Source: WRGA01 sp031553395 (lineage in GTDB: Bacteria > Bacteroidota > Bacteroidia > Bacteroidales > WRGA01). From it: a stretch of DNA of 64,000 nucleotides. The notes under the pieces are model-generated. The model had not been told where the DNA came from. It ran no database searches and worked only from the letters and a program-made list of their open reading frames with translations. This document shows positions 18,871 to 28,646 of this stretch, in pieces (within the stretch, counting starts at the first letter, position 1; every line of letters starts with the position of its first letter). The stretch covers positions 1 through 64,000 of the forward strand of contig JAVBLR010000004.1 in assembly GCA_031553395.1 (NCBI GenBank), written 5' to 3'. Position numbers and translations under genes: made by a program.

Positions 18871-19851
18871 ATGAAACGACATATTTTTTTATCGACAATA
18901 ATGGCGGCACTTTTATGTGTGGCGTGTGATGATATGGATTTAACAACTCCCGCATTAACGGTTTCTGTTGATACCGGAAATGCTGTAGAGGTAGAAGGTG
19001 ATATGCTTCCTGTGTTTAAGAAAGGGACTCAGGTTAAGTTTCTTATTAATGCGGATGCGGATATGATTACGTTCTATTCGGGAGAACCGGGAATGATGTA
19101 TAAAAATAAAGATAGAACCCAGATACAGGGATTGCCTTATATGCAGTTTAATGCTCAAACGGAAGGTACAGTATTGTCTCAAAATTATTTAACTGTTTTG
19201 TTGTCTTCCGATTTTAAAGGTTTTACAAAAGATTCTTTAACTGATGCCGGGAATATTAAAAATGCAACATGGACAGATATTACTGAACAATGTAATCTTC
19301 CGACAGCAATAACGGAAATTACAACTCCCAAAATAGATTTATCGGCTTATGCCGGAAGTCCCTTGTATGTTGCTTTCCGATATACACGTCCTGCAAACAA
19401 GAGTAGTTGGATTCGTTATCAAATTAAAAAATTTACCGTTTTTAATGACGCTGATGGAACATCTTATCCGATACTCAATACTGGAAATGCAGGTTGGACA
19501 GCTTTTGATTTCCTTGCACCACAAGGAACAGACCCTTATTTGGCAAATGGAGGTGGCAATAGTAACCGGGTTTGGGATTTTCGGAACGCATCAAGCGACG
19601 ACAGAATATACATAGGTTATAACTGTGATATAGATAACAATGATTGGGCTATTACTGCGCCAATCGACCTTACATCCATTTCTCCGGATTTAGGACAGGG
19701 AATAAAAAGCTATTCGGATGACAGGGTTACAGAATTTCAGTATCTATATAATACGACAGGAACGTTTACTGTCAGCTTCTTAGCTATTAACTCTCAGTAT
19801 TCCGACAAAAAGGAAATTATAAAAGAAGTAGTTATAAAAGTAGTTGATTGA
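18871..19851 (+). CDS. DUF5017-like surface glycan-binding lipoprotein
   Basis: This 326-residue lipoprotein sits in the SusE/SusF position directly after susD. The signal ends at Cys19 (AALLCVAC) followed by the acidic run DDMD, which suits export to the cell surface. The region FKKGTQVKFLINADADMITF and YSGEPGMMYKNK resembles the DUF5017 domain seen in PUL lipoproteins, an Ig-like fold that detects membrane-distal glycan. A second beta-rich part (about 150-300: AYAGSPLYVAFRYTRPANKS, WAITAPIDL) looks like a jelly-roll. The C-terminus (TFTVSFLAINSQYSDKKEII) has an Ig/PKD flavour. The role as accessory glycan-binding protein is inferred from position and export signal. It ends before a hairpin at 19859. 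Confidence 0.8.
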   Translation: MKRHIFLSTIMAALLCVACDDMDLTTPALTVSVDTGNAVEVEGDMLPVFKKGTQVKFLINADADMITFYSGEPGMMYKNKDRTQIQGLPYMQFNAQTEGTVLSQNYLTVLLSSDFKGFTKDSLTDAGNIKNATWTDITEQCNLPTAITEITTPKIDLSAYAGSPLYVAFRYTRPANKSSWIRYQIKKFTVFNDADGTSYPILNTGNAGWTAFDFLAPQGTDPYLANGGGNSNRVWDFRNASSDDRIYIGYNCDIDNNDWAITAPIDLTSISPDLGQGIKSYSDDRVTEFQYLYNTTGTFTVSFLAINSQYSDKKEIIKEVVIKVVD

Positions 19852-19858
19852 CAAATTG

Positions 19859-19895
19859 ATAAAGTGTAAATAAAAACAATTTGTTTACACTTTAT
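19859..19895 (+). terminator. Hairpin after the susCD-lipoprotein unit
   Basis: A perfect 12-bp inverted repeat, ATAAAGTGTAAA (19859-19870) and TTTACACTTTAT (19884-19895), lies 8 bp after the stop codon at 19851. It probably attenuates or ends transcription from the susC promoter before the downstream catabolic genes. Confidence 0.7.
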
Positions 19896-19900
19896 TTAGA

Positions 19901-20008
19901 TAAAAGAACAAAGACTAAAGAAGAGAGAATAGATTTTAAAGACAAAATCAGAATCTTTCAGCCTTTTATATCTTTTTCATCTGTCTTATGTCTTTTTTCT
20001 CATGTCTG
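19901..20008. repeat. AAAGAC-type imperfect hairpin repeat, copy 1
   Basis: A purine-rich arm (19901-19954, words such as AGAACAA, AGACTAA) is followed by a pyrimidine-rich arm (19961-20008, with TATGTCT, TTTTTCT, CATGTCT in 7-nt phase). The first 43 bp recur at 55174-55216 with about four mismatches. It fills much of the 295-bp gap between the DUF5017-like gene and the next gene. Confidence 0.65.
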
Positions 20009-20146
20009 AATTAAAAAAATAGAAAGTCAAGACGACTTTAAATAAGAACTCAACGCATTTGCAAATACAAAACACTTATGAATCCGGATTATACGTGTAC
20101 AATAAATGCAAATTTTAATAATAACCCATAAATAATCAATTAAAAA

Positions 20147-21178
20147 ATGAAAAAGATTTATTACTTAACAGTATTTGTTGCATTGTTGGAAATATCAACC
20201 ATACATGCACAGGAATTGTCGAAACTTACGGCAAACATAGGAGGTGGTAATCAAAACAGCGTACTTAATTTTAATCCTGCAACGTTAAATTATACAATAG
20301 AGCTATCATCTACACAAATTGCTATTCCGCAAGTAGCAGGGGAACCGGCAGCAGGTTCGTCGATTACATCGATAACTCAGGCTACATCTATAACAGGAGC
20401 AGAAGCAGAACGTACTGCAACGGTTTTGGTTACTGCCGGAGGCGCTCAAATTACATATTCTGTAACTTTTACAAAATCAGACAACTTTATTGAAGGTTTT
20501 ACAGATGATGGATCAAATAAGACGGGTTCTTTTTTGCAGGCGAGCGGCTCTTATAACGACGGTGCAGGAACGAACAATCATGGCGAATGTTGGGGTGACC
20601 GCAGTTGCCGTGCACAAAGTACTGCCAAAGGAATTTATTTAACAACTCCCGTTTTACCAGTAGGAGCAGGATCATTAACATTGTGGCTTACCCGTTACAG
20701 CGAAACTTCAGATTTGCAATCCAAGCTTCAGATAAAAACTTCTACAAATGGAGGTCAAAATTGGACGGCTGTAGCAACTATTGAAGCTGCTACATATCAA
20801 TTCCCTGCAGCCGGAACATGGAATAAAGAATCATTTGACATTAGTTTGAATGATGCCAATACTCAAATACAAGTAGTGGTTATAAAAGATGGAGTTCAAA
20901 CCGGCCTTAATGATTTTAGACTGGATGATATTGTAATTACTCCTTATGGTACGCCATCATCAGTACCTTCAGTTGAGGAATTTGATGAAAATATTTATCC
21001 CTCAAATGGAAAAATATATATCGAAGGAAATGTTTCAAACGGGAAATATGCTGTTTATGATATTGTTGGACGATTGATAGATTCCAATAATTATGATAAA
21101 TCTGCAACTATTTCTGTGAAACAAGGCATTTATGTTGTAAAAACAGATGCGGGGGCAAAGAAAGTAATTGTTAAATAA
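20147..21178 (+). CDS. Secreted beta-sandwich protein with T9SS-type tail
   Basis: A 343-residue exported protein of unknown function. Residues 1-21 are a signal peptide (cleaving near IHAQ). Residues about 23-105 resemble a cadherin-like bacterial beta-sandwich (LSKLTANIGGGNQ, LNFNPATLNYTIEL). Residues about 110-270 look like a jelly-roll or MAM-like module (LTTPVLPVGAGSLTLWLTRY, FDISLNDANTQIQVVVI, DFRLDDIVITPYG). The last 65 residues are a T9SS type A sorting tail (YAVYDIVGRLID, GIYVVKTDAGAKKVIVK). It is probably placed on the cell surface and, given its place between the SusE-like gene and the HTCS, may bind the PUL substrate. That role is inference; no catalytic residues were identified. 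Confidence 0.7.
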   Translation: MKKIYYLTVFVALLEISTIHAQELSKLTANIGGGNQNSVLNFNPATLNYTIELSSTQIAIPQVAGEPAAGSSITSITQATSITGAEAERTATVLVTAGGAQITYSVTFTKSDNFIEGFTDDGSNKTGSFLQASGSYNDGAGTNNHGECWGDRSCRAQSTAKGIYLTTPVLPVGAGSLTLWLTRYSETSDLQSKLQIKTSTNGGQNWTAVATIEAATYQFPAAGTWNKESFDISLNDANTQIQVVVIKDGVQTGLNDFRLDDIVITPYGTPSSVPSVEEFDENIYPSNGKIYIEGNVSNGKYAVYDIVGRLIDSNNYDKSATISVKQGIYVVKTDAGAKKVIVK

Positions 21179-21186
21179 AATACTTC

Positions 21187-21262
21187 GGCAAAAGGTAAAG
21201 GGCGAAAGGCAAATGGATGTACTCATATTTTTTTCCTTAGCCTTTTGCTTTTAACCCTTCGC
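21187..21262. repeat. Heptad-word hairpin before the HTCS gene
   Basis: Arm 1 (21187-21214) is four 7-nt words GGCAAAA, GGTAAAG, GGCGAAA, GGCAAAT. Arm 2 (21236-21262) is CTTAGCC, TTTTGCT, TTTAACC, CTTCGC. The arms pair imperfectly across a 21-nt loop. It begins 9 bp after the stop codon of the preceding gene. Confidence 0.8.
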
Positions 21263-21306
21263 TATAATAATCTACTCTTTGTTTTTTAATACTCAATTTT
21301 CAGGCG

Positions 21307-24300
21307 ATGAGATGCCGTTTGACGATAATGATATTGTGTTTTTTTGCAATCAGTTATTTTGCAAAAGGGCAGAAGTATGCATTTGAGCATTTGGGTATCG
21401 AGTCGGGCTTGTCCCAGGTCAGTGTAAATTGTTGTTACCAGGATGAATTGGGGATGATGTGGTTTGGAACACGGGATGGGCTAAACAGGTATGATGGCAA
21501 TCAGGTCAACATATTCAAACCTATTCCCGGCGATACAACATCCATTTCTAAAGTTGATATTAAATCCATTTTGGGAGATGGGAACGGGCATTTGTACATA
21601 CAAACGCAAGGAGCTGTTGTACAATTCGACATGAAGAAAGAAGTATTTCGAAATCTCCTGAATATAGGTAATGGTGCACTGGGAAAAGGAAAAAACGGAA
21701 TATGGATTGGTGTGCGTAACCATCTCTATTTTTACTATCAGGAAGATAAGAAACTGAAATTAGTCAAAACATTCGAAGATATATCGTTTAACTGCATTTT
21801 GGAATCTGAAGAGAATGTTTGTTTGCTCGGAACAAATAAAGGACTAATTATCATTCGGAACAATAATATCCAACAGACACTTTTCAACGAATCTCAAATA
21901 CGGGCAATACATCAGGATAAAAAAGGAACTTTATGGCTGGGAAGCGATAATAAAGGACTTATCAAATTATCAAAAAATGGAAATGTAGAATATTTCAGGC
22001 ACGACCCGGCAAATAAAAAAACGATAGCAAGTAATTATGTAAGAAGTATTTGTGAAGATAATCTTGGCTATTTTTGGATTGCTACACAGTTTGGACTTTG
22101 TCGGTTGGATTCATCTACCGGCGAATTCGAAACATATACCCATTCGTTGGAAAGCAATAACAGTTTAACATCAAGTTCTATTACCGATTTATTTAAAGAT
22201 AAACAAGGAAATATTTGGATTGGAACTTTCTTTGGCGGAGTAAACTATTTCAATCCGAAAAGGCAAAATTTTCATTTTTATCCTCCTGAAAAAAACGGGC
22301 TTCCTTATCCTGTAATCGGAAATTTCATAGAAGATAAAAACGGATTAATTTGGATATGTACCGAAGGCGGCGGATACATAACTTCTTTTAATCGACAGAG
22401 TAATACATTTACAAACTACAAAATTCCCGGAAGCAATTTTAAATCTATTTATTACGACAAAAACAGGCATTGTTTATGGCTGGGAACTCATTTATCTTAT
22501 CTAATAAAATTTGATATCGAATCGAAGAATATAAAAACATATGAAAGTAATCCGAATCAGATGTCTCATTATTTCGGGCAGCATATACTTTCAATTGTTC
22601 CTTTCGAAAATAAATTATTATTGGGTTCGACCGCCGGAGTTACATTGTTCGACCCTGAAACCGGGGGTTCAACTCCTTTCTTTCCCGAACTTCGAAGTTT
22701 GGTTACAAGTATGATAATCGATGCCCATAACCGGTTGTGGGTAGGTACTGAAAACGAAGGATTACTTTGTTATGACATAAAAACGGGAAAAACGACCTCA
22801 TTCAAATACAATAAAAACAACCGTAACGGATTAAGTTCCAATAATATCAATTGTATCATTGAGGATGATAAACAGCAGGTGTGGATTGGAACAAACGGCT
22901 ACGGATTAAATTTATATCTTCCTGAAACAAACGAATTTAAAGCATTTACAAAAGAGAATAATAATTTGATAGATAATACAATTGTTGCATTATCGCAAAC
23001 CAAATCGGGAAAAATACTGATAGGAACGGGCGTTGGATTATCCATTTGTGATATGTTTGATAATTATATGATTTCAAACTATCGCTTTGATAAGAACTTC
23101 CCTTTATTGATGGTTAATGACAGGAGTTTGTTTGTTTCAAAAGAAGGGGATATTTATGTTGGTGGAATAAACGGTATGGTCGTTTTAAAAGAGGAAGACT
23201 TGTATTTTGTTAAGAAACCATTTGATTTACAATTCTCTAAATTATATGTAAACAATACCGAAGTAACTTGTGGAGATAAAACCGGAATATTAAAGGAAGC
23301 GCTTCCATATGTGCAGGAAATAAAAATTAAACCGGGATATTCTGTGTTTTCCGTTTTATTTTCAGCAGACAATTATATCTATTCTGAAGAAAATGAAGTG
23401 GAATACCGGCTCGAAGGATATGAGTCGGAATGGCTAAATCCTCATTCGGGAAAAATGCTTTCTTATACCAACCTTAATCCGGGAAAATATGAACTTCAAT
23501 TGCGGTTGAAGAGTTTTCCCGAAATAACAAAGGCGTTGTCTATTGAGATTATTCCTCCATTTTACAATACGTGGTATGCGTATATTGTTTATTTCCTTTT
23601 ATTTGGAGGATTGCTGTACTGGATTGTTCGTCAGGATAAAATGCGTTTTTATCTGAAAAAATCATTGGAATTCGAAAAAAGGGAAAAAGAAAGAACGAAT
23701 GAATTAACGCAATCGAAGCTGCGTTTCTTTACCAATATTTCACATGAAATCAGAACGCCGGTTACTTTAATTATGGGGCAATCCGAAAATCTGTTGCATT
23801 CCCGCAATATTCACCCTTCGGTTTATAATAAAATCATCAGCATTAATAAGAATGCAGTTAATCTAAGCAGCTTAATTAACGAGTTGATGGATTTTAGCAA
23901 ACAGGAGCAAGGATATTTAAACCTGAAAATTTCGGAATTAAATATCATTGATTTTTTGAATGAAATTTATCTCACTTTCAAAGAATATGCCCAAAATAGG
24001 AATATCTCATTTGAATTTAATCACAATTCCGATAAAATAAATCTTTGGATTGATATGGAGCAAATGCAGAAGGTAATCAACAATTTGTTATCCAATGCTT
24101 TTAAGTTTACTCTGGAAAATGGTGAAATTTCGATTTCTGCAACAGAGAACGAACAACATGTTATTATATCCGTATCAGATACAGGAAAAGGAATTTCATC
24201 GGATGATATAGGTTCTGTCTTCGATCGTTTCTATCAGGCGGAAGAATCGGATGAAATGCCGGGAACCGGTATTGGATTGGCATTGGCCAAAGGTATTGTA

Positions 24301-25272
24301 GAATTGCATTCGGGTACGATAGAAGTTGAAAGTGAAGTAAACAAAGGCTCGACATTTCGGGTAATATTGAAAAAAGGAGATACTCATTTTCCGGAAGATG
24401 TTATACGAATAAATCCGGAAGAACCGAAAGTAATCGATTATGAAAATTCGATTTCCGAATCTGATTTTGTTGATGCGGAACAGATCCACGATGAAAAAGA
24501 CAAATTATTAATTGTAGAAGATAATGATGAGCTAAGGAGTTTTTTGAAAGAAACATTTAACCCGATTTACGAAGTGGAAGTTGCTGCCGATGGACTCGAT
24601 GGACTCGAAAAAGTACGAACGTTTTTTCCCGATATTGTGATAAGTGATATTATGATGTCGCGTATGTCGGGAATAGAGTTGTGTTCCAAAATAAAAAACA
24701 ATTTCGATACGTGCCATATTCCTGTTATTTTACTTACAGCCAAAACAGCATTGGAACATAAATTCGAAGGATTGCGCATTGGTGCAGATGATTATGTTTC
24801 CAAACCGTTCAATGTTAAATTATTGGTATTGAGATGCAATAATCTGGTAATTTCCCGAAAAATGATGCAGGCAAAATATGCTCGTCAAATCGATTTATCG
24901 TCGCAGCAACAAGTGGCAACAACCGAAATAGACCGTAAATTCATCGAAAAAGCGACATCAATAGTTAAAGAGAGTTTGGATAAAAATGATTTTGATGTGA
25001 ATGAATTTGCAGCTCAGGTAGGATTAAGCAGGTCTTCATTATTTAATAAATTAAAAGGAGTTACAGGGTTGACGCCCAATAATTTTATCTCAAATATCCG
25101 ATTAAAAAAAGCAGCCGAATTATTATTGAATAATCCCGAATTAAATATCAGCGACATAGCATATACATTGAACTTCAGTAGTCCCCGGTATTTTAATAAA
25201 TGTTTCAAAGATTTATTTGGATATGCACCGATAGAATACCGGAAAAAGAATTTGGATGATTTTATCAAATGA
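21307..25272 (+). CDS. Hybrid two-component system (HTCS) PUL regulator
   Basis: This 1321-residue protein combines sensor kinase and response regulator in one chain. After a signal peptide (1-21) come repeated two-component-regulator propeller blades (about 25-690; e.g. DELGMMWFGTRDGLNRYDG, DKQGNIWIGTFFGGVNYFNP) and a Y_Y_Y domain (about 690-750) in the periplasm. One membrane helix follows (about 754-775), then HisKA with phospho-acceptor His813 (NISHEIRTP) and HATPase_c (NNLLSNAFKFT, DTGKGIS, GTGIGLALAKGI). A receiver domain carries Asp1114 (VISDIMMSRMSG), and an AraC-type DNA-binding domain (about 1215-1315) ends the protein. It should bind a released oligosaccharide outside and activate the PUL. 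All catalytic motifs are present. Its N-terminus is closely similar to the IS-disrupted gene at 1413-1626. Confidence 0.96.
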   Translation: MRCRLTIMILCFFAISYFAKGQKYAFEHLGIESGLSQVSVNCCYQDELGMMWFGTRDGLNRYDGNQVNIFKPIPGDTTSISKVDIKSILGDGNGHLYIQTQGAVVQFDMKKEVFRNLLNIGNGALGKGKNGIWIGVRNHLYFYYQEDKKLKLVKTFEDISFNCILESEENVCLLGTNKGLIIIRNNNIQQTLFNESQIRAIHQDKKGTLWLGSDNKGLIKLSKNGNVEYFRHDPANKKTIASNYVRSICEDNLGYFWIATQFGLCRLDSSTGEFETYTHSLESNNSLTSSSITDLFKDKQGNIWIGTFFGGVNYFNPKRQNFHFYPPEKNGLPYPVIGNFIEDKNGLIWICTEGGGYITSFNRQSNTFTNYKIPGSNFKSIYYDKNRHCLWLGTHLSYLIKFDIESKNIKTYESNPNQMSHYFGQHILSIVPFENKLLLGSTAGVTLFDPETGGSTPFFPELRSLVTSMIIDAHNRLWVGTENEGLLCYDIKTGKTTSFKYNKNNRNGLSSNNINCIIEDDKQQVWIGTNGYGLNLYLPETNEFKAFTKENNNLIDNTIVALSQTKSGKILIGTGVGLSICDMFDNYMISNYRFDKNFPLLMVNDRSLFVSKEGDIYVGGINGMVVLKEEDLYFVKKPFDLQFSKLYVNNTEVTCGDKTGILKEALPYVQEIKIKPGYSVFSVLFSADNYIYSEENEVEYRLEGYESEWLNPHSGKMLSYTNLNPGKYELQLRLKSFPEITKALSIEIIPPFYNTWYAYIVYFLLFGGLLYWIVRQDKMRFYLKKSLEFEKREKERTNELTQSKLRFFTNISHEIRTPVTLIMGQSENLLHSRNIHPSVYNKIISINKNAVNLSSLINELMDFSKQEQGYLNLKISELNIIDFLNEIYLTFKEYAQNRNISFEFNHNSDKINLWIDMEQMQKVINNLLSNAFKFTLENGEISISATENEQHVIISVSDTGKGISSDDIGSVFDRFYQAEESDEMPGTGIGLALAKGIVELHSGTIEVESEVNKGSTFRVILKKGDTHFPEDVIRINPEEPKVIDYENSISESDFVDAEQIHDEKDKLLIVEDNDELRSFLKETFNPIYEVEVAADGLDGLEKVRTFFPDIVISDIMMSRMSGIELCSKIKNNFDTCHIPVILLTAKTALEHKFEGLRIGADDYVSKPFNVKLLVLRCNNLVISRKMMQAKYARQIDLSSQQQVATTEIDRKFIEKATSIVKESLDKNDFDVNEFAAQVGLSRSSLFNKLKGVTGLTPNNFISNIRLKKAAELLLNNPELNISDIAYTLNFSSPRYFNKCFKDLFGYAPIEYRKKNLDDFIK

Positions 25273-25343
25273 TTTAGATAATATTTTCGGTAAATTTTTT
25301 TAGGCATACTTACTTTTACCTCCTCAAACCTAAATATATTAAC

Positions 25344-26576
25344 ATGTATAAGCAGATACTTATTTTAATTATTGCGACTTTATTTCTTTTACCTTCTTGC
25401 AAGGAGACAATTAGTGTAGAAAAAGATTTTGATTTTGCCGAAAAACAGACAAAAAAAATGTTGTTGGATTTAGATACCATAAAAAACATGCCTCGAAGTA
25501 TTAATCCGGACGGAAAATTGGAAACAGTTGGTATTTACGACTGGACAAGCGGATTTTTCCCCGGAAACTTATGGTATTTATACGAATATTCACACGATGA
25601 TTTTTGGAAAAAATCAGCAGAAAAATATACCGAAAAATTAGTTCCGGTACAACATTATACCGAACAGCACGATTTGGGTTTTATGATGTATTGCAGTTTT
25701 GGTAATGCTTATCGTTTAACGGGAGATAAAAAGTATAAAGTTATTTTGGCTAATAGTGCAAAATCTTTGTCCACTCGTTTTGTTCCGGCAGCAGGAGTTA
25801 TTAAATCGTGGGATTTCAGCCGTTCCTGGAGTGGAACGCCATGGCATTGTCCGGTTATAATTGACAATATGATGAATCTGGAGCTTTTGTTTTTTGTTTC
25901 TAAAATAACCAATGATGACAAATATCGTAAAATTGCTGTAAGTCATGCAGATAATACGCTTAAAAATCATTTAAGGGATGATTATAGCGCCTATCATGTT
26001 GTAAATTATGATACATTGAGTGGGAAAATGACAGATAGAGGTACTCGTCAGGGACTTGCCGATAATTCGGCTTGGGCAAGAGGGCAAAGCTGGGCAATAT
26101 ATGGATTTACAATGATTTATAGAGAAACAAAAGACCCAAAATATTTAGATGCAGCAAAAAAGGCAGCCGATTTTTATTTGAATCATCCTCGCTTACCCAA
26201 AGACCTTATTCCTTATTGGGATTTTAATGCCGGAGAGCCCGGTTATAAATCTCCGTGGGGATATAATTCGGATGAGTTTCCGGAAATTAAACGGGATGTA
26301 TCGGCTGCGGCTGTAACGGCAAGTGCATTGTTGGAATTAAGCACTTATGTAAATGAAAAAGATAACCGTTATTATAAGTCGGCGGAAAAGATATTGGATT
26401 CCTTGCAAGATAAATACAGAGCTACACCCGGCAAAGATAATTTTATACTGGAACATTCAGTAGGAGATTATCCTCGAAACTCAGAAATAGATGTTCCATT
26501 GGTATATGCCGATTATTATTATCTTGAAGCTTTGATAAGATATAATAGATTGAAGAAAGGTGAACCTGTGGTGTAA
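25344..26576 (+). CDS. GH88 unsaturated glucuronyl hydrolase, lipoprotein
   Basis: GH88 enzymes hydrate and release the 4,5-unsaturated uronic acid left at the non-reducing end after a polysaccharide lyase acts. The 410-residue protein has a lipoprotein signal ending in Cys19 (LFLLPSC) and an alpha6/alpha6 barrel. The two family catalytic aspartates can be placed at Asp110 (TEQHDLGFM) and Asp174 (CPVIIDNMMNLE), spaced as in characterised GH88 proteins. Other family segments are DWTSGFFPGNLWYLYE, GTRQGLADNSAWARGQSWAIYGF and YWDFNAGEP. Its presence indicates a uronic-acid-containing substrate. It is followed by a lyase gene 77 bp on, so the two would act in sequence in the periplasm or at the membrane. 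Confidence 0.93.
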   Translation: MYKQILILIIATLFLLPSCKETISVEKDFDFAEKQTKKMLLDLDTIKNMPRSINPDGKLETVGIYDWTSGFFPGNLWYLYEYSHDDFWKKSAEKYTEKLVPVQHYTEQHDLGFMMYCSFGNAYRLTGDKKYKVILANSAKSLSTRFVPAAGVIKSWDFSRSWSGTPWHCPVIIDNMMNLELLFFVSKITNDDKYRKIAVSHADNTLKNHLRDDYSAYHVVNYDTLSGKMTDRGTRQGLADNSAWARGQSWAIYGFTMIYRETKDPKYLDAAKKAADFYLNHPRLPKDLIPYWDFNAGEPGYKSPWGYNSDEFPEIKRDVSAAAVTASALLELSTYVNEKDNRYYKSAEKILDSLQDKYRATPGKDNFILEHSVGDYPRNSEIDVPLVYADYYYLEALIRYNRLKKGEPVV

Positions 26577-26623
26577 ATGTGCCGATATGCCAATTGGACT
26601 AAATGCACTTTTGTTGGCACATT
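26576..26623 (+). terminator. Small hairpin after the GH88 gene
   Basis: AATGTGCC (26576-26583) and GGCACATT (26616-26623) form an 8-bp inverted repeat around a 32-nt loop that overlaps the stop codon region. It may be a processing or stabilising hairpin more than a terminator, because no T run follows. Confidence 0.4.
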
Positions 26624-26653
26624 CATATTCAATACTTATAATGATTTAATGAG

Positions 26654-28600
26654 ATGACAAATATTAAATATACATACATTGGCTTTTTGTTGGTTTGTTT
26701 GCTTTCAAACTTACCATTGCCCGGATATGCTTATACCGAAAGAAATCTTCTGCAAAAGGAAGGGGTAAGTAAAGATTCTTTAGCAAAAGTATTGAATTAC
26801 AATCAAAACCGGTTTGGCTATCCCGGTTATGAAGACCGTGCCGGTTGGGATAAGCTTTTCGGGAAAAGAAAATCCTACTACATTCAATCCGGAGAAGAAA
26901 TGCTTAATTATCAATGGCAATTGATTACTGCAACTGAATATTTGGAATATCAACGCACGGGTTCCCGTGATGCAATGCAAGTTCCGTATGGAGAAAATAA
27001 CGATGCTTTGTCCCGATTGGTATTTGCAGAACTAGCCGAAGGTAAAGGACGATTTATCGATCAGATTATCAATGGTGTATTTCAGTATTGCCAAATGACA
27101 AGTTGGGCGGTATCTGCTCATTTGAATATGCAAAAACAGGAAAAAATCCTTCCCGATTACCGGGAGAATATCATCGATTTACAAGTGGCGGATGTGGGCG
27201 CTTTTCTTTCCTGGACATATTATTTTCTACACGATGAATTTGATAAGGTTAATCCTATTATTTCCAAATACTTGCAATCGGAAATAAAAAGGCGGGTATT
27301 GGATGTGTATATGCAAAATCCGGCACCGGGATGGTCTGCTTTGAATGGAAAGCCGAATATGGTAAATAACTGGAATACATGGTGTAATAGCAATGTACTG
27401 CAATGTTTTTTATTAATGGAAGACGATAAAAACCGGTTGGCGGATGAAGTTTGGCAAACGATGCAGTCAGTTGATCAATTTATCAACTACAATAAAGAAG
27501 ATGGAGCTTGCGATGAAGGACCTTCATATTGGGGCTTGGCCGCCGGCAAAATGTTTGATTATCTGGACTTGCTGTATATAGTTACCGATGGAAAAATATC
27601 CATATTCGACAAACCTATAATTAAGAATCTTGCCGAATATATTTCAAATTCATACGCCGGAAACGGATGGACGGTAAACTTTGCAGATGCATCGGCCAAA
27701 TCTTCAGCCGATTCGCAACTTTGGTTTCGTTACGGAAAAGCAGTGAACAGTCAGGAAATGATGCATTTGGCTGCATTGTTATACAATCCTGATATTTATC
27801 CACTTAAATCAAATAAACGGCAAACAGCGGATACATTCAGAGGGTTACAGGCATTAAAAATCGAACCGGAAATACTTGCCTGTAAACCAGAGCATATCTT
27901 TAAGCCGTATGTGGCATATCCCGAATCGGGCATGTGTTTTATGAGCAATACCAATAATTGGTTTCTGGCAGCAAAAGGTGGAAATAACGGCGAAAGCCAC
28001 AACCACAACGATGTAGGAACATTTTCTTTGTATATGAACGGTGTGCCTGTATTTATTGATACAGGTGTGGGTACATATACCCGGAAAACGTTTGGCCCGG
28101 AAAGATACACGATTTGGAATATGCGTAGTGATTATCATAATGTACCGGAAATTAATGGAATATTACAAAAAGATGGAAAATCTTTTAAAGCAAAAGACCT
28201 TGTATTTGAAAAGAAGAATAAATTCTTTTCGATAGATATATCATCGGCTTATCCGCAGGAATCAAAAACATCGGAGTGGATACGGGCATATAAATTAGAA
28301 AAAAATAAATTGAAAATTACAGATTCATTTGTAATGGAAAATCCTACAAAAAACAACCGGATTAATTTCATGGTTTGTGTTGAGCCGGATATTCAAACAT
28401 CAGGAAAAATCAAACTTACGATATCCGGAAAAACGGTTCTATTGGAATATAACCCAAAACAATTGCAACCCTCTGTCGAAACAGTAACATTGGATGATCC
28501 AAAATTCTCGACGGTTTGGGGTGATAAGATTTACCGGATAACGTTAACAGCAAAAGATTTATCCAAAAAGGCAACTTATTCGTATGTAATTTCGAATTAA
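26654..28600 (+). CDS. Heparinase II/III-like polysaccharide lyase
   Basis: This 648-residue exported protein has a signal peptide (about 1-26), an alpha/alpha-toroid N-terminal half (NMVNNWNTWCNSNVLQCFLL, DEGPSYWGLAAGKMFDYLDL) and a C-terminal anti-parallel beta-sheet half with the heparinase II/III signature GGNNGESHNHNDVGTFSLYM near residues 441-460, followed by GVPVFIDTGVGTYT and RSDYHNVPEING. Enzymes with this fold cleave uronate-containing glycans by beta-elimination, leaving unsaturated ends that GH88 removes, and a GH88 gene lies directly upstream. Tyr and His of the catalytic type are present (SHNHND; DYHNVP). The substrate class (glycosaminoglycan, gellan-like, alginate-like or other) and the exact PL family cannot be settled by eye. 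Confidence 0.85.
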   Translation: MTNIKYTYIGFLLVCLLSNLPLPGYAYTERNLLQKEGVSKDSLAKVLNYNQNRFGYPGYEDRAGWDKLFGKRKSYYIQSGEEMLNYQWQLITATEYLEYQRTGSRDAMQVPYGENNDALSRLVFAELAEGKGRFIDQIINGVFQYCQMTSWAVSAHLNMQKQEKILPDYRENIIDLQVADVGAFLSWTYYFLHDEFDKVNPIISKYLQSEIKRRVLDVYMQNPAPGWSALNGKPNMVNNWNTWCNSNVLQCFLLMEDDKNRLADEVWQTMQSVDQFINYNKEDGACDEGPSYWGLAAGKMFDYLDLLYIVTDGKISIFDKPIIKNLAEYISNSYAGNGWTVNFADASAKSSADSQLWFRYGKAVNSQEMMHLAALLYNPDIYPLKSNKRQTADTFRGLQALKIEPEILACKPEHIFKPYVAYPESGMCFMSNTNNWFLAAKGGNNGESHNHNDVGTFSLYMNGVPVFIDTGVGTYTRKTFGPERYTIWNMRSDYHNVPEINGILQKDGKSFKAKDLVFEKKNKFFSIDISSAYPQESKTSEWIRAYKLEKNKLKITDSFVMENPTKNNRINFMVCVEPDIQTSGKIKLTISGKTVLLEYNPKQLQPSVETVTLDDPKFSTVWGDKIYRITLTAKDLSKKATYSYVISN

Positions 28601-28646
28601 AATATTTTTTGAGATTTTAAAAACAACATCAAAAACATCCTTGAAA

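Noticed and set aside
24164..24779. Minus-strand frames opposite the HTCS kinase and receiver domains
   Set aside because: They are shadows of the strongly conserved HTCS reading frame on the plus strand.
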